In this document: positions 1 through 17,709 of the stretch, in pieces
Layout: the number at the start of each line of letters is the position of its first letter
Numbering within the stretch: position 1 is the first letter of the stretch
Origin: Streptomyces pluripotens
Lineage (GTDB): Bacteria > Actinomycetota > Actinomycetes > Streptomycetales > Streptomycetaceae
DNA: 64,000 nucleotides
Direction: 5' to 3'
Assembly: GCF_000802245.2 (NCBI RefSeq)
Contig: NZ_CP021080.1
Span: 2,790,001-2,854,000, forward strand
Made by a program: the position numbers and the translations under genes
Notes under the pieces: model-generated
Seen by the model: the letters and a program-made list of their open reading frames with translations, nothing else
What the model was told of the DNA's origin: nothing
The model's database searches: none

Positions 1-1126
1 CCCCCTCCGGTAGCCCCGGCAGCAGCACGTACACGCGGTTGCCGCCGACGGACACCAGGGCCCGCCGGCGGAACGCACCCGCGTGGACGCTGACCAGACT
101 GGCCATCTCGGCCCGCTGCAGCTCGAAGGCCGGCCGGTCCGTCCCGGTGTCGTCGTCCTTCAGGGCGAACGCGACGATCGCAGCCGGCTGCGTCAGCTCG
201 ACGCCGACGCTGGTGGCGAAGGAGCGCGGGTCTATGTGCCCCGCGAGCAGCCGGCCGAGCAACGCCTCCTCCGTCTGCGGGTCGGACCGGGCCCCTGTCC
301 GGTGCCGTACGAGCAGCAGGGCGGCCGCACGGGCCGCGCCGGCCAGGGCCTGCTCCGCGCTGTCGGACAGGCTGTGCCGGCCCTCCTGCACCCAGATCGT
401 GCCCAACCACTGGTCGTGGACGCGGATGCCGATCGCCAGTCGTCGCCGGATTCCCAGTTCGGGACGTTCCTCGACCCACACCACCTGGCCACCGGCCCGC
501 AGCTGTTCGTACACACCCCACTGGCGCAGCAGGGCGAGGTAGTGGGCCGGGCCTTCCCATCCCAGGATCGAACGCCGCCTGAGTTCGTCCACCTCGTCGT
601 CGGAGCGGGAGTAGGCCAACACCCGGTTGGCGCTGTTCTCGATGCTGACGTTGCCGCCGGTGAGGGCGGCGATCGTCTCGGCCAGCGCGAAGAGGTCGGT
701 GGGCTGGTCAGGGTCCGGCACCCCGGCCATCCGAGCGTCGGCGACCGCACGTCTGACCAGGGAGTCCAGGGTGCCCCAGCGGACCTCAGGGCGGATGCCG
801 AGCACCACGACACCCGTGTCCTCGGCGAGTTCCTTCAGCGCCTCGCGGTCATCGTCGCGATCGACCTTGACCACCACCACGGCGGCACCCTGCTCGGCCG
901 CGGCCCGCGCCATGCCCAGCGCCTTGCCGCCCCGCGCCCCGATGACGAGCACCAGGTGTGCCTGGTAGGCGTCGGGCTGCTCATCGGCGTCCAGGATGGC
1001 CACGTCATCGACGTCGACGTCCAGCCCGTCGGGCGCGGCGACCACATCGATGACCGGCTCCCCGAGCGCGAGCAGCAACTGCCGCATGCCTGCTCCCGCC
1101 GACACCGTCTCATCCACGTTGAGCAC
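1..1126 (-). CDS. PucR-family transcriptional regulator, C-terminus off window
   Basis: Partial gene: about 375 codons are present and the 3' end lies beyond position 1. The N-terminal part reads MRQLLLALGEPVIDVV followed by DVAILD, then a Rossmann-like VLVIGARG and AAVVVVK stretch. This matches the purine-catabolism N-terminal domain of PucR-type regulators. The middle resembles the GGDEF-like/CdaR region (FALAETIAALTGGNVSIE). The C-terminal helix-turn-helix expected in this family would lie outside the window. I chose GTG at 1126 because an AGGAG box stands just upstream; GTG 1117 or ATG 1087 are alternatives. PucR proteins usually sense small metabolites; the ligand and targets cannot be told here. 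Confidence 0.75.
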   Translation of the reverse strand, partial: MLNVDETVSAGAGMRQLLLALGEPVIDVVAAPDGLDVDVDDVAILDADEQPDAYQAHLVLVIGARGGKALGMARAAAEQGAAVVVVKVDRDDDREALKELAEDTGVVVLGIRPEVRWGTLDSLVRRAVADARMAGVPDPDQPTDLFALAETIAALTGGNVSIENSANRVLAYSRSDDEVDELRRRSILGWEGPAHYLALLRQWGVYEQLRAGGQVVWVEERPELGIRRRLAIGIRVHDQWLGTIWVQEGRHSLSDSAEQALAGAARAAALLLVRHRTGARSDPQTEEALLGRLLAGHIDPRSFATSVGVELTQPAAIVAFALKDDDTGTDRPAFELQRAEMASLVSVHAGAFRRRALVSVGGNRVYVLLPGLPEG

Positions 1127-1345
1127 CTGCTCCTGCCGCTGCGCGGTCCCGGGGAACCGCACTCCCCCGTCCAATGTTCGACAGGACAAAAATACAAAGA
1201 TACGGAAGGCGCGGGAAGGGCGCCACGCAGCGCCGAGGTTCCCGTTCGCCCGGCGGGCCCGGATGTTCCCACGGGGCACCCGGGCAGGTGTCGCGCACGC
1301 GTACCGGTAGCGCCCCGATTCCCCCGTCAGGTACGCGTTCCCCCG

Positions 1346-2662
1346 TCAGGTACGCGTGACGTCTCCGCAGCCCTCGTCAAACAGGTCCTTCAAGGGCTGG
1401 CTGCGGTCGTAGGGGTCCTCGGCGGCTCCGGTGGCCGGCGCACCGGTGGGCGAGTCGCCGGGGAAGACGGGGTGCAGGTAGCCGTCGTAGATTCCGCACT
1501 CGTTGTTGTAGGTTTCGGCCTCGAAGGGCCCGACCGTAAGCTTCCCCTTCGTCGCGATCCAGCGGCCCGGATCGGCGAGGGTGGCGGTCACCTCGCGGCG
1601 GACGATGGCGCGCGTCACCCGGTCGTCGCCGCCACCGGCCCGCACCAGCGGATACACGAAGGTGTAGTCGGCGTGCACCTTCACCTCACCGGGTTTCCCG
1701 GCGGCGAACGTCATATGGCCGCGTACCTTGACCACCTTGCCCGCCAGCCGCACCTCGCTCGGATCGAAGCGGCTGACGAAGTTCATGGGGTCGTGCTTCT
1801 TGTCCGCGTGACGCAGTGACTGCCGCAGCCACGCCATCATCTTCCGCTGCAGCGGGTCGAGGAGGGACAGCGCCCGGGTGGGCTCTCCGCCGCGCAGCAC
1901 GGCCGGGTCCAGGCTGGTGTCGACCAGGAACTCCTTGGTGCGGCGCAGGGCGAGTGCCACGTCGTCCTTGGTCATGCCGCCGACCGCCTTGGCGGGTGGC
2001 AGTTCGATGGCGTCGGCGCCATCGGCCCATGCATGGGCCGGCGAGCCGAGGAAGGGATGGTCACGCGTGGGCAGCACGGTCTGCCCGGCCGCGCTCGGGG
2101 CGCTGGAGGGCAAGGCCGTCTCGGCGGGCAGCGGTGCCGGGGAGGCGTCGGCCCCGGCCGTGTGATGGCCGGGCAGGTGGTCCAGCAGGAGCGAGGGGCG
2201 GATGGCGACCAGGGCGGTGGCCACCGCCAGGGCCACGCCGGCCACGGCCCAACGCCGGCGCCGGCGTTGGGCCTTTCCGTTGATCTCCTGCCACGCAGGT
2301 CCGGTGCGCCAGCCGGGCGGTGTCGCCGGCTGCGGTGCCTGCGCGGCTCTCCGACGCCCGCGGGGCAGCCACCATCGACGGCCCTTGAACCGGTTTGTCA
2401 CCCGGCCCGTCATCCGCTTCTCCGCCTGGGCCCGCTGCGCTGCGTCGTCCGCCTCACGAAGCCTGCGCGCCACCACCCTGGCCCGCGCCGACGGCTCCTT
2501 GGGCGCGTCGGTGCCACCAGTCCCCTCGGTGACGTCCCGCAGAAACGAATCCCATTGCTCATCGGGTATGGACGGCTGCTCGCCGGGTTCCTCGTCGGGC
2601 CTCTCCGGTGGCGGGACAGTACTCACGGGCTCACTTTCGTCGGATGACCGGGCCTTGATCAT
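1346..2662 (-). CDS. hypothetical single-pass membrane protein
   Basis: A 438-residue protein of unknown function. The first ~80 residues are acidic and charged (DEQWDSFLRDVTEG), followed by a very basic stretch (RRRRR) just before one transmembrane helix around residues 140-160 (AVAGVALAVATALVAI). The remaining ~280 residues form an extracytoplasmic domain with LRRTKEFLVDTSLDPAVL and a C-terminal ECGIYDGYLHPVF segment, with two cysteines (NECGIYDG and DEGCGDV) that could form a disulfide. The layout (cytoplasmic tail, basic stop-transfer, exported domain) is inferred from composition. It stands alone between PucR and tuf on the same strand. The ATG at 2662 is the best start; the ribosome site (AGGA) is very close to it, so GTG 2626 is possible. 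Confidence 0.7.
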   Translation of the reverse strand: MIKARSSDESEPVSTVPPPERPDEEPGEQPSIPDEQWDSFLRDVTEGTGGTDAPKEPSARARVVARRLREADDAAQRAQAEKRMTGRVTNRFKGRRWWLPRGRRRAAQAPQPATPPGWRTGPAWQEINGKAQRRRRRWAVAGVALAVATALVAIRPSLLLDHLPGHHTAGADASPAPLPAETALPSSAPSAAGQTVLPTRDHPFLGSPAHAWADGADAIELPPAKAVGGMTKDDVALALRRTKEFLVDTSLDPAVLRGGEPTRALSLLDPLQRKMMAWLRQSLRHADKKHDPMNFVSRFDPSEVRLAGKVVKVRGHMTFAAGKPGEVKVHADYTFVYPLVRAGGGDDRVTRAIVRREVTATLADPGRWIATKGKLTVGPFEAETYNNECGIYDGYLHPVFPGDSPTGAPATGAAEDPYDRSQPLKDLFDEGCGDVTRT

Positions 2663-2911
2663 TCCTAGGACGCCATCCGCCCCGCTCTCAAGCCGTGCAC
2701 GACGTCGTGGACAAGCCGTGATCCATTCGGTACGGGTTTGAGGTGAACCCTTCATGGGAGGAGGGCAACCGGGCCTCAGGCGTCGCCGGGGCGCCGTCGC
2801 GCCCGGTGCCAACCACCACCGAAGCCTCCCTCGGCCCCTGCCACGCCGTCCGCCACGCCCGCTGCGCCCGTTGCGTCCGGGCCCGGCGGGTCCTCCGCCG
2901 GAGCACGCGAA

Positions 2912-2943
2912 GAGGCCCGTACGACCGGAGTCGTACGGGCCTC
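2912..2943 (-). terminator. intrinsic terminator after tuf
   Basis: A perfect 14-bp stem (GAGGCCCGTACGAC pairing with GTCGTACGGGCCTC) closes a CGGA tetraloop about 50 bp past the tuf stop codon. There is no long U-tract, as is common in Streptomyces. Confidence 0.9.
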
Positions 2944-2994
2944 TCACAGGTCGGAAGACCTTCAGGTCAGTTGGTGACCCTCAAGCAAGCGAAC

Positions 2995-4188
2995 TTACTT
3001 CAGGATCTTGGTGACCTGGCCGGCGCCCACGGTACGGCCACCCTCACGGATGGCGAACTTCAGGCCCTCTTCCATGGCGACGGGCTGGATGAGCTGCACC
3101 GACATCTCGGTGTTGTCACCCGGCATGACCATCTCGGTGCCCTCGGGGAGGGTCACCACGCCGGTCACGTCCGTCGTACGGAAGTAGAACTGCGGGCGGT
3201 AGTTGTTGAAGAACGGCGTGTGGCGGCCACCCTCGTCCTTGGACAGGATGTAGGCCTGCGCCTCGAACTCGGTGTGCGGGGTGACGGTGCCCGGCTTGAT
3301 GATGACCTGGCCGCGCTCGACATCCTCGCGCTTGATGCCACGGAGCAGCAGACCGACGTTCTCACCGGCCTGACCCTCGTCCAGCAGCTTACGGAACATC
3401 TCGATGCCCGTAACCGTGGTCTTGGTCTTCTCTTCCTTGATGCCGATGATCTCGACTTCCTCGTTCACCTTGAGGACACCGCGCTCGATACGGCCGGTGA
3501 CGACCGTACCGCGACCGGTGATGGTGAAGACGTCCTCGATCGGCATGAGGAACGGCTTGTCGACGTCGCGCTCCGGCTGCGGGATCGACTCGTCGACGGC
3601 CTTCATCAGGTTGAGGACGGAGTCCACCCACTCCTTCTCGCCCTCAAGGGCCTTCAGGGCGGAGACCTTGACGACCGGAACGTCGTCGCCGGGGAACTCG
3701 TACTCGGTGAGGAGCTCACGGACCTCGAGCTCGACGAGCTCCAGGATCTCCTCGTCGTCCACCATGTCGGCCTTGTTCAGGGCGACCACGATGTACGGAA
3801 CGCCGACCTGGCGGGCCAGGAGCACGTGCTCCTTGGTCTGCGGCATCGGGCCGTCGGTGGCGGCGACCACCAGGATCGCGCCGTCCATCTGGGCGGCACC
3901 GGTGATCATGTTCTTGATGTAGTCCGCGTGACCCGGGCAGTCGACGTGGGCGTAGTGACGCGCCTCAGTCTGGTACTCGACGTGCGCGATGGAGATGGTG
4001 ATACCGCGCTGACGCTCCTCGGGCGCCTTGTCGATGTTGTCGAACGGGGTGGCCTCGTTCAGTTCCGGGTACGCGTCGTGCAGCACCTTGGTAATGGCGG
4101 CCGTGAGGGTCGTCTTACCGTGGTCGATGTGACCGATGGTGCCGATGTTGACGTGCGGCTTAGTCCGCTCGAACTTCGCCTTCGCCAC
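2995..4188 (-). CDS. tuf: elongation factor Tu
   Basis: The 397-residue GTPase delivers aminoacyl-tRNA to the ribosomal A site. Visible G motifs are GHIDHGKTT (about residues 19-27), DCPGHADY, and NKADMV, followed by the beta-barrel domains with [12 protein letters not shown] and the C-terminal [15 protein letters not shown]. Length matches the tuf1 type of Streptomyces. The GTG start ([14 protein letters not shown]) is preceded by AGGAGG. It lies 157 bp downstream of fusA as last gene of the str cluster; a TTGACT -35-like box at 4315-4320 inside that gap could serve its own promoter, as described for tuf1 in other streptomycetes, but no good -10 is seen. Confidence 0.98.
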   Translation of the reverse strand: MAKAKFERTKPHVNIGTIGHIDHGKTTLTAAITKVLHDAYPELNEATPFDNIDKAPEERQRGITISIAHVEYQTEARHYAHVDCPGHADYIKNMITGAAQMDGAILVVAATDGPMPQTKEHVLLARQVGVPYIVVALNKADMVDDEEILELVELEVRELLTEYEFPGDDVPVVKVSALKALEGEKEWVDSVLNLMKAVDESIPQPERDVDKPFLMPIEDVFTITGRGTVVTGRIERGVLKVNEEVEIIGIKEEKTKTTVTGIEMFRKLLDEGQAGENVGLLLRGIKREDVERGQVIIKPGTVTPHTEFEAQAYILSKDEGGRHTPFFNNYRPQFYFRTTDVTGVVTLPEGTEMVMPGDNTEMSVQLIQPVAMEEGLKFAIREGGRTVGAGQVTKILK

Positions 4189-4267
4189 TGGGGTCCTCCT
4201 GTGGAGTGGTTCTGTACGCCTTACTTCATCGGCGCCAGGTGATCTTTGCTGTAAAAGCCCGGAACCC

Positions 4268-4302
4268 GGGGCATTCCGTCCGTGATTGCGGTGGAATGCC
4301 CC
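4268..4302 (-). terminator. inverted repeat between fusA and tuf
   Basis: GGGGCATTCC (4268-4277) and GGAATGCCCC (4293-4302) form a perfect 10-bp stem with a 15-nt loop, 44 bp past the fusA stop and 80 bp ahead of tuf. It may act as a partial terminator or as an RNA-processing/attenuation site between the two genes; the sequence alone does not decide. Confidence 0.55.
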
Positions 4303-4345
4303 TGGAGGCTCCGGAGTCAAGCCTACGGCGTGTGAACGCGGAGCG

Positions 4346-6472
4346 TTACTCGCCCTTGGCCTTCGCGATGATCTCCTCGGCGACGTTCCGCGGAACCTCG
4401 GCGTAGGAGTCGAACTGCATCGAGTAGCTTGCGCGACCCGACGTCTTGCTGCGGAGGTCGCCGACGTAGCCGAACATCTCCGACAGGGGCACGAGGCCCT
4501 TCACGACGCGAGCACCAGCCCGCTCCTCCATGGCCTGGATCTGGCCACGGCGGGAGTTGATGTCGCCGATGACCTCACCCATGTAGTCCTCGGGCGTGGT
4601 GACCTCTACGGCCATCATCGGCTCGAGGAGCACGGGCGAAGCCTTGCGCGCGGCCTCCTTGAAGGCCTGCGAACCGGCGATCTTGAAGGCGAGCTCGGAG
4701 GAGTCGACCTCGTGGTAGGCGCCGTCGTGCAGGATGACGCGCACGCCGGTCATCTCGTAACCGGCGAGGATGCCGAACTGCATGGCCTCCTGGCAGCCGG
4801 CGTCGACCGAAGGGATGTACTCCTTCGGGATGCGACCACCGGTCACCTTGTTCACGAACTCGTAGGAGGTGTCGCCACCCTCGAGCGGCTCGATGCCGAT
4901 CTGCACCTTCGCGAACTGACCGGTACCACCGGTCTGCTTCTTGTGGGTGTAGTCGACGCGCTCGACGGTCTTGCGGATCGTCTCGCGGTACGCCACCTGC
5001 GGCTTGCCGACGTTGGCCTCGACCTTGAACTCACGGCGCATGCGGTCGACCAGCACCTCAAGGTGCAGCTCGCCCATACCACCGATGATGGTCTGGCCGG
5101 TCTCCTCGTCCGAGTGGACCTGGAAGGACGGGTCTTCCTCGGCGAGGCGCTGGATCGCGACGCCCAGCTTCTCCTGGTCACCCTTCGACTTGGGCTCGAT
5201 GGCGACCTGGATGACCGGTGCCGGGAAGTCCATGGACTCCAGGATCACCGGGGCCTTGTCGTCGCACAGCGTCTCACCGGTCGTGGTCTGCTTCAGACCC
5301 ATGACGGCGACGATGTCACCGGCGCCCACCGACTCGATCTCCTCACGCTTGTTGGCGTGCATACGGTAGATCTTGCCGATGCGCTCCTTCTTGCCCTTGA
5401 CGGAGTTCAGCACCTGCGTGCCGGACACCAGGCGGCCCGAGTAGACCCGGACGAAGGTGAGCTTGCCGAGGTGCGGGTCGCTCATGATCTTGAACGCCAG
5501 CGCGGACAGCGGCTCCTCGTCCGACGGCTTACGCTCGACGACCTGCTCCGCGTCCCTGACGTCGTGGCCCTCGATGGCCTCGACGTCGAGCGGGGAAGGC
5601 AGGTAGCGCACGACCGCGTCGAGCAGGGGCTGGACGCCCTTGTTCTTGAACGCGGTACCGCAGAACACCGGGGTCACGGTGGTGCCGGTGCCCTTGCCGG
5701 ACGCGATGGTGATACGACGGATCGCGGCGTACAGCTGCTCCACGGAAGGCTCCTCGCCCTCCAGGTACAGCTCCATGATCTCTTCGTCGTTCTCCGCGAC
5801 GGCCTCGAGCAGCTTGCCGCGCCACTCCTCGGCCGCCTCGGTGTGCGTGGCCGGGATGTCGACGGTGTCGTACATCTCGCCCTTGGTGGCCTCGGCCGAC
5901 CAGACCAGGGCCTTCATCGTCACGAGGTCGACGACGCCCTTGAAGTCCGCCTCGGCACCGATCGGCAGCTGCATGACGATCGGCTGCGCGCCCAGACGGT
6001 CGCTGATCATGTCGACGCAGCGGTGGAACTCGGCACCGGTCCGGTCGAGCTTGTTGACGAAGCAGATACGCGGAACGCCGTAGCGGTCTGCCTGACGCCA
6101 CACCGTCTCGGACTGGGGCTCGACACCGGCGACGCCGTCGAACACCGTCACGGCACCGTCGAGCACGCGCAGGGAGCGCTCCACCTCGACGGTGAAGTCG
6201 ACGTGCCCCGGGGTGTCGATGATGTTGATGGTGTGGTCGACGTTCTCCAGCGGCCAGTGGCAGGTGGTGGCAGCAGAGGTGATCGTGATGCCACGCTCCT
6301 GCTCCTGCTCCATCCAGTCCATGGTGGCAGCGCCGTCGTGGACCTCACCGATCTTGTACGACACACCGGTGTAGAACAGGATCCGCTCGGTGGTGGTCGT
6401 CTTGCCCGCGTCGATGTGGGCCATGATGCCGATGTTGCGCACCTTGGCCAGGTCAAGTGAAGTGGTAGCCAT
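4346..6472 (-). CDS. fusA: elongation factor G
   Basis: The 708-residue translocase GTPase moves tRNA-mRNA through the ribosome and helps ribosome recycling. Motifs: [15 protein letters not shown] (P-loop, about 18-32), [11 protein letters not shown] (switch I), [12 protein letters not shown] and NKLDRTG, then domains IV-V with [15 protein letters not shown] and [14 protein letters not shown] near the C-terminus. Full length for the family. It starts with ATG 39 bp after rpsG and is co-transcribed with rpsL-rpsG. Confidence 0.98.
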   Translation of the reverse strand: MATTSLDLAKVRNIGIMAHIDAGKTTTTERILFYTGVSYKIGEVHDGAATMDWMEQEQERGITITSAATTCHWPLENVDHTINIIDTPGHVDFTVEVERSLRVLDGAVTVFDGVAGVEPQSETVWRQADRYGVPRICFVNKLDRTGAEFHRCVDMISDRLGAQPIVMQLPIGAEADFKGVVDLVTMKALVWSAEATKGEMYDTVDIPATHTEAAEEWRGKLLEAVAENDEEIMELYLEGEEPSVEQLYAAIRRITIASGKGTGTTVTPVFCGTAFKNKGVQPLLDAVVRYLPSPLDVEAIEGHDVRDAEQVVERKPSDEEPLSALAFKIMSDPHLGKLTFVRVYSGRLVSGTQVLNSVKGKKERIGKIYRMHANKREEIESVGAGDIVAVMGLKQTTTGETLCDDKAPVILESMDFPAPVIQVAIEPKSKGDQEKLGVAIQRLAEEDPSFQVHSDEETGQTIIGGMGELHLEVLVDRMRREFKVEANVGKPQVAYRETIRKTVERVDYTHKKQTGGTGQFAKVQIGIEPLEGGDTSYEFVNKVTGGRIPKEYIPSVDAGCQEAMQFGILAGYEMTGVRVILHDGAYHEVDSSELAFKIAGSQAFKEAARKASPVLLEPMMAVEVTTPEDYMGEVIGDINSRRGQIQAMEERAGARVVKGLVPLSEMFGYVGDLRSKTSGRASYSMQFDSYAEVPRNVAEEIIAKAKGE

Positions 6473-6511
6473 AAGGCTTCAGTCTTCTCTCGGTCTCGAT
6501 GTGGGTAGCGA

Positions 6512-6982
6512 CTACCAGCGGTAGTGCGCGAAGGCCTTGTTGGACTCGGCCATCTTGTGGGTGTCCTCGCGCTTCTTCACGGCCGCACCGAGGCCGTTGG
6601 AGGCGTCGAGGAGCTCGTTGAGGAGACGCTCGGTCATGGTCTTCTCGCGACGGGCGCGGGAGTAACCGACCAGCCAGCGCAGCGCCAGGGTGTTGGCACG
6701 GCCGGGCTTGACCTCGACCGGGACCTGGTAGGTGGCGCCACCGACACGGCGGGACTTGACCTCGAGGGTCGGCTTGATGTTCTCGAGAGCGCGCTTGAGC
6801 GTGATGACCGGGTCGTTGCCGGTCTTCTCGCGCAGGCCCTCCATGGCGCCGTAGACGATGCGCTCGGCGGTGGAGCGCTTGCCGTTCAGCAGCACCTTGT
6901 TGATCAGGGAGGTCACCAGAGGAGAACCGTAGACCGGGTCGATGATGACCGGGCGCTTCGGGGCGGGGCCCTTACGAGGCAT
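6512..6982 (-). CDS. rpsG: 30S ribosomal protein S7
   Basis: The 156-residue primary 16S rRNA-binding protein nucleates assembly of the 30S head and contacts the E site. It begins [20 protein letters not shown] and contains the conserved [24 protein letters not shown] segment split across the beta-hairpin; it ends in NKAFAHYRW. It starts 2 bp after the rpsL stop, so the two genes are translationally coupled. Confidence 0.98.
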   Translation of the reverse strand: MPRKGPAPKRPVIIDPVYGSPLVTSLINKVLLNGKRSTAERIVYGAMEGLREKTGNDPVITLKRALENIKPTLEVKSRRVGGATYQVPVEVKPGRANTLALRWLVGYSRARREKTMTERLLNELLDASNGLGAAVKKREDTHKMAESNKAFAHYRW

Positions 6983-6984
6983 TC

Positions 6985-7356
6985 TTACTTCTCCTTCTTG
7001 GCGCCGTAACGGCTGCGGGCCTGCTTGCGGTTCTTGACACCCTGGGTGTCGAGGGAGCCACGGATGATCTTGTAACGAACACCCGGCAGGTCCTTCACAC
7101 GGCCGCCGCGCACGAGCACGATGGAGTGCTCCTGCAGGTTGTGTCCCTCACCCGGAATGTAAGCGGTGACCTCGATACCGCTGGTCAGACGCACACGCGC
7201 GACCTTACGGAGGGCCGAGTTCGGCTTCTTCGGGGTGGTCGTGAACACACGCGTGCAGACGCCACGACGCTGAGGGGAACCCTCAAGTGCGGGCGTCTTG
7301 TTCTTCTCGACCTTGTCCTGCCGGCCCTTGCGGACCAGCTGCTGGATCGTAGGCAC
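6985..7356 (-). CDS. rpsL: 30S ribosomal protein S12
   Basis: The 123-residue decoding-centre protein begins at a GTG ([15 protein letters not shown]) preceded by GGAG; longer in-frame extensions upstream have no family similarity. The streptomycin-resistance positions are wild-type: lysines at residues 43 and 88 ([10 protein letters not shown] and [11 protein letters not shown]). First gene of the rpsL-rpsG-fusA-tuf (str) operon, with a convincing promoter about 190 bp upstream. Confidence 0.98.
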   Translation of the reverse strand: MPTIQQLVRKGRQDKVEKNKTPALEGSPQRRGVCTRVFTTTPKKPNSALRKVARVRLTSGIEVTAYIPGEGHNLQEHSIVLVRGGRVKDLPGVRYKIIRGSLDTQGVKNRKQARSRYGAKKEK

Positions 7357-7549
7357 TACTTCTCCGGTTTCTGTGTGCCGATGGGTAAAGCTAACCTGGA
7401 ACTTCTCCGACCCACGCGGTCGGGTGTGTCGAATCCCGCAGACTCCCGCCGCAAGGCGGAAAGGGCGCAGATTACGGTGGCCGGTGACGGCTCGCCATGC
7501 GGTTGAAGGCACGCACGAGAGCCAGGGCACACCCCAGGCACAAGGTCTG

Positions 7550-7578
7550 AGCGTACCTACCTCATTCGCTGCGGTCAA
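7550..7578 (-). promoter_or_regulatory. rpsL (str operon) promoter
   Basis: On the minus strand TTGACC (7573-7578) and TACGCT (7550-7555) are separated by exactly 17 bp, an excellent match to the housekeeping HrdB-type consensus. Transcription would start near 7543, giving a ~185-nt leader before the GTG start of rpsL. Confidence 0.75.
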
Positions 7579-8126
7579 AACAAATGGGACCCGGCGACCC
7601 CGGTCTGCGGACACCGCCAACCCCGATTACGCTGCGCGATCTCCGGATCGACCTCGGAGCCCCTCATGGCACGCCTGGTGCGCCCGGAGCGGACGGCCGA
7701 GCGACGGGACTCCGCGCGCGGGTTCGACAGCGCGCGGACAGACCGGTGCCCGTGTCCGCGCCACAGGCGCGCCAGCCTGCTCCGCACCCCGGCTGCCCGG
7801 TCGTCCGTGCCGATGTTCACCGGAACGGTGACGTACGCCGCGACCCCCACCAACGACCGCCGTCGCCTTGCCCCGCCGCTTCGGCGGTAGTGCGTGGCGC
7901 GCCGGACGGCTCCCCGCTCCGTCACCGGCACGGGCAGCACCGCCGCCGCGGCGGGACTCCGTGCGACCGCTGAAGTCGCCCCCTCGGCACCCCTCTGTCT
8001 CCCCCCTCCGCCTCCCCCGTCTGCCTCCCCGGCCGGATGCGGCGCACCCTCGCGGACCGGCCGGCGGGGAGCGCGGACGACCTCACCGATGCGAAGCGAT
8101 CACCCGAACGGGCACCCGGACACGCC
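7579..8126. other. intergenic region between rpoC and rpsL
   Basis: About 550 bp between the rpoC terminator and the rpsL promoter. Short open frames exist on both strands (for example 7575-7940 minus) but they are arginine-rich, lack ribosome sites and look like no protein I know. I see no convincing gene here. Confidence 0.5.
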
Positions 8127-8160
8127 GAAGGGCGGCCACCTCTTGAGGTGACCGCCCTTC
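8127..8160 (-). terminator. intrinsic terminator after rpoC
   Basis: GAAGGGCGG (8127-8135) pairs with CCGCCCTTC (8152-8160), and CACCTC with GAGGTG inside it, with one mismatch and a 2-nt loop. It lies 17 bp past the rpoC stop codon. Confidence 0.85.
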
Positions 8161-8176
8161 AGTTCAAGCTGCCCGC

Positions 8177-12091
<3,915 letters not shown>

Positions 12092-12189
12092 TATGCGTCA
12101 ATCCCTCTCAGGGTCGTTAAGTCTGTGGTCTGAAACGGGGGCCTGGGGGTCGGCGGGGCCTTGTGGGTGAGGGCCCCGCCGGACTCCCG

Positions 12190-15675
<3,486 letters not shown>

Positions 15676-15839
15676 GAGGGGGTCCTTCCGAGGGCTCGGA
15701 CTCACTACGCGCGTGCCGGTCCCTCTCCCGTACACAGAGACGGAAATCCCAGGTCATGGGGGCTTCAGTCATCGGTGCTCAAGTGAGGGCAGACCCCTGG
15801 TGACGGGCAGGGGGCAGCTAACAGGCAGCGCAAAGGGTC

Positions 15840-15868
15840 AGTGTAGCCACTTGGCACACTGATGTCCA
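15840..15868 (-). promoter_or_regulatory. rpoBC promoter
   Basis: On the minus strand TGGACA (15863-15868) and TACACT (15840-15845) are 17 bp apart, a near-consensus vegetative promoter. An imperfect palindrome (15839-15861, CAGTGT and GCCA pairing with TGGC and ACACTG) overlaps the -10 box and spacer, so a regulator site or a hairpin is possible. It implies that rpoBC is not fed only by read-through from rplJL. Confidence 0.7.
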
Positions 15869-16139
15869 GTGCGGGTTTTCCGGGACCCTCGCTGTGCTCA
15901 CCGCTCTTGTCAACGCCCTCGGCATGCCTGCCCTCAACGCACGTTCATACTGCCCTCTTCGCCGCCGATCCATGCCTCGGATTCGGATCCTTGTGACGAC
16001 GCGTCCTGAGAATTGCGCGCTGCGTGCGGTTCGTCAAGGCCCCCCAGCCCAAACGGGGCCGACCGGAGACACAACGAAGATCACCATACCCCTCGCCGTA
16101 GCGAGTGCAAGGCAACCGCGGCCGGCCCCGCCGGATACG
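15869..16139. other. upstream part of the rplL-rpoB spacer
   Basis: With the promoter and the attenuator, the spacer between rplL and rpoB is about 570 bp. This part shows no gene or further recognisable site. Confidence 0.4.
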
Positions 16140-16177
16140 CCGAAGAGCGACCACCCGGATGGATGATCGCTCTTCGG
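16140..16177 (-). terminator. attenuator/terminator between rplL and rpoB
   Basis: CCGAAGAGCGA (16140-16150) pairs perfectly with TCGCTCTTCGG (16167-16177) across a 16-nt loop, 70 bp past the rplL stop. A partial terminator here is a known way to keep RNA polymerase subunits below ribosomal protein levels. Confidence 0.8.
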
Positions 16178-16247
16178 TGCGTTCGCGTTACAGCCCTACC
16201 GGACCGCAATCGGCGCGCAAGGGGGTTCGATGGACCCCGGAAAGGTC

Positions 16248-16637
16248 TTACTTGACCTCGACGGAGGCACCGGCGCCCTTAAGGGCCTCGGCGGCCTTCT
16301 CGGCGGCCTCCTTGTTGACCTTCTCCAGGACCGGCTTCGGGGTGCCGTCGACCAGGTCCTTGGCCTCCTTCAGGCCGAGGGAGGTCAGCTCACGCACGAC
16401 CTTGATGACCTGGATCTTCTTCTCGCCGGCACCGGTGAGGACGACGTCGAACTCGTCCTTCTCCTCCTCGGCCTCGGCGGCGGCGCCACCGGCGACACCA
16501 CCGGCGACGACGACCGGGGCGGCGGCAGCAGCGGTGACGTCGAACTTCTCCTCGAAGGCCTTCACGAACTCGGAGAGCTCGATGAGGGTCATCTCCTCGA
16601 ACTGGGCAAGCAGCTCGTCCTGGGTGAGCTTCGCCAT
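16248..16637 (-). CDS. rplL: 50S ribosomal protein L7/L12
   Basis: The 129-residue stalk protein recruits translational GTPases. N-terminal dimerisation domain [20 protein letters not shown], alanine-rich hinge ([12 protein letters not shown]), and the C-terminal domain with [25 protein letters not shown] sequence ending [12 protein letters not shown]. The ATG at 16637 has AAGGA upstream; an earlier in-frame start (MSGRTAI) has no support. It follows rplJ by 111 bp. Confidence 0.98.
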   Translation of the reverse strand: MAKLTQDELLAQFEEMTLIELSEFVKAFEEKFDVTAAAAAPVVVAGGVAGGAAAEAEEEKDEFDVVLTGAGEKKIQVIKVVRELTSLGLKEAKDLVDGTPKPVLEKVNKEAAEKAAEALKGAGASVEVK

Positions 16638-16748
16638 GATGGCGGTCCTTCCACTCAAATCGGCAGGTGCCGGATGTACTGGATAAGGCGGGCGTACGTC
16701 GGCCCGCTGCGACCCGCGCCGTCGGTGCGGGTCAGAAAGCGAGCCGAA

Positions 16749-17279
16749 TTACTCGGCACCGCCCTGCTCGGCCTGCTTGGCGCGGAGCGCGTCCACCGTG
16801 CGGACGAGCTTCGACGGCAGCGCCTGGAAGACGGAGGCAGCCTGGGACTGCTTCGCCTTGAAGGCACCGGCCAGCTTGCTGAGCAGAACCTCGCGGGACT
16901 CGAGGTCCGCAAGCTTCTTGATCTCGTCGGCGGACAGCGCCTTACCATCAAGGACACCGCCCTTGATGACGAGATTCGGGTTGTCCTTGGCGAAGTCACG
17001 GAGACCCTTCGCCGACTCCACCGGGTCACCGGTGACGAAGGCGACAGCCGTCGGGCCAGCGAAGAGCTGGTCCTCCAGCGCGATCCCGGCCTCCTTGGCC
17101 GCGATCTTGGTCAGCGTGTTCTTCACCACGGCGTACTGGGCGTTCTCACCGAGAGAACGGCGCAGCGTCTTCATCTGCGCCACGGTGAGACCGCGGTACT
17201 CGGTCAGCACGGCGGCGTTGGAGCTGCGGAACTTGTCCGTCAGCTCGGCAACCGCGGCAGCCTTGTCGGGCCTCGCCAT
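16749..17279 (-). CDS. rplJ: 50S ribosomal protein L10
   Basis: The 176-residue stalk base protein anchors L7/L12 dimers to 23S rRNA and, in a complex with them, represses its own mRNA in many bacteria. It starts [20 protein letters not shown] and contains the conserved [16 protein letters not shown] and [12 protein letters not shown] segments. Ribosome site GGAGG lies just ahead of the ATG. First gene of the rplJL unit; the leader looks structured. Confidence 0.97.
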   Translation of the reverse strand: MARPDKAAAVAELTDKFRSSNAAVLTEYRGLTVAQMKTLRRSLGENAQYAVVKNTLTKIAAKEAGIALEDQLFAGPTAVAFVTGDPVESAKGLRDFAKDNPNLVIKGGVLDGKALSADEIKKLADLESREVLLSKLAGAFKAKQSQAASVFQALPSKLVRTVDALRAKQAEQGGAE

Positions 17280-17400
17280 AGAGCCTCGGCCTCCTTCCGG
17301 GTGATTCGGACCGCGCGGACCCGAAGGAGGACTGGGCAAAACGAAACGCCCCGGCGCAGGCGCACGGGGCGGACTCAACCGGCCTCACACTTACGTGTGA
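17280..17400 (-). ncRNA. probable L10 mRNA leader (rplJL autoregulation)
   Basis: The region just upstream of rplJ can fold into two clear hairpins: CGCCCC/GGGGCG (17347-17352 with 17366-17371) and TCACAC/GTGTGA (17385-17390 with 17395-17400). The position and folding fit the L10 leader to which the L10-L12 complex binds. I cannot run a covariance model, so the family is inferred from position. Confidence 0.5.
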
Positions 17401-17709
17401 ACCAGGAGTTCTTCCACGATTACCTGCGCGGGTCGCCCACTTTTCAGCGGATCCTTCGGCCACCGCACCCTCGTGCGAGCGTGCGGCAACGACCAGCGGT
17501 CTTTGGCTTCCGGAAGAGAGTAAGCGACCGGGGCACCGTCGAGCAAATCGGACCGTGAGCGGTCTGCCCCGTCCTCTCAGCGGCGGCTCCGGAGCGCGGC
17601 CGTCAGGGCGCGCAGGCGGCCCTGAGGCCCTGTGGGGCGCCCACCCGCACCTCGGTGGTGTACGTCGGGCATGGGCGCTCCCGGCAGGGATTCCGCGGTG
17701 GTTCGACCT
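17401..17709. other. intergenic region upstream of rplJ
   Basis: It must hold the rplJL promoter and the end of the lipoprotein transcript. I could not pick a confident -35/-10 pair or a strong hairpin. Confidence 0.4.

Noticed and set aside
7575..7940. A 121-residue frame between rpoC and rpsL
   Set aside because: Arginine-rich, no ribosome site and no recognisable pattern; it lies over the rpsL promoter region.
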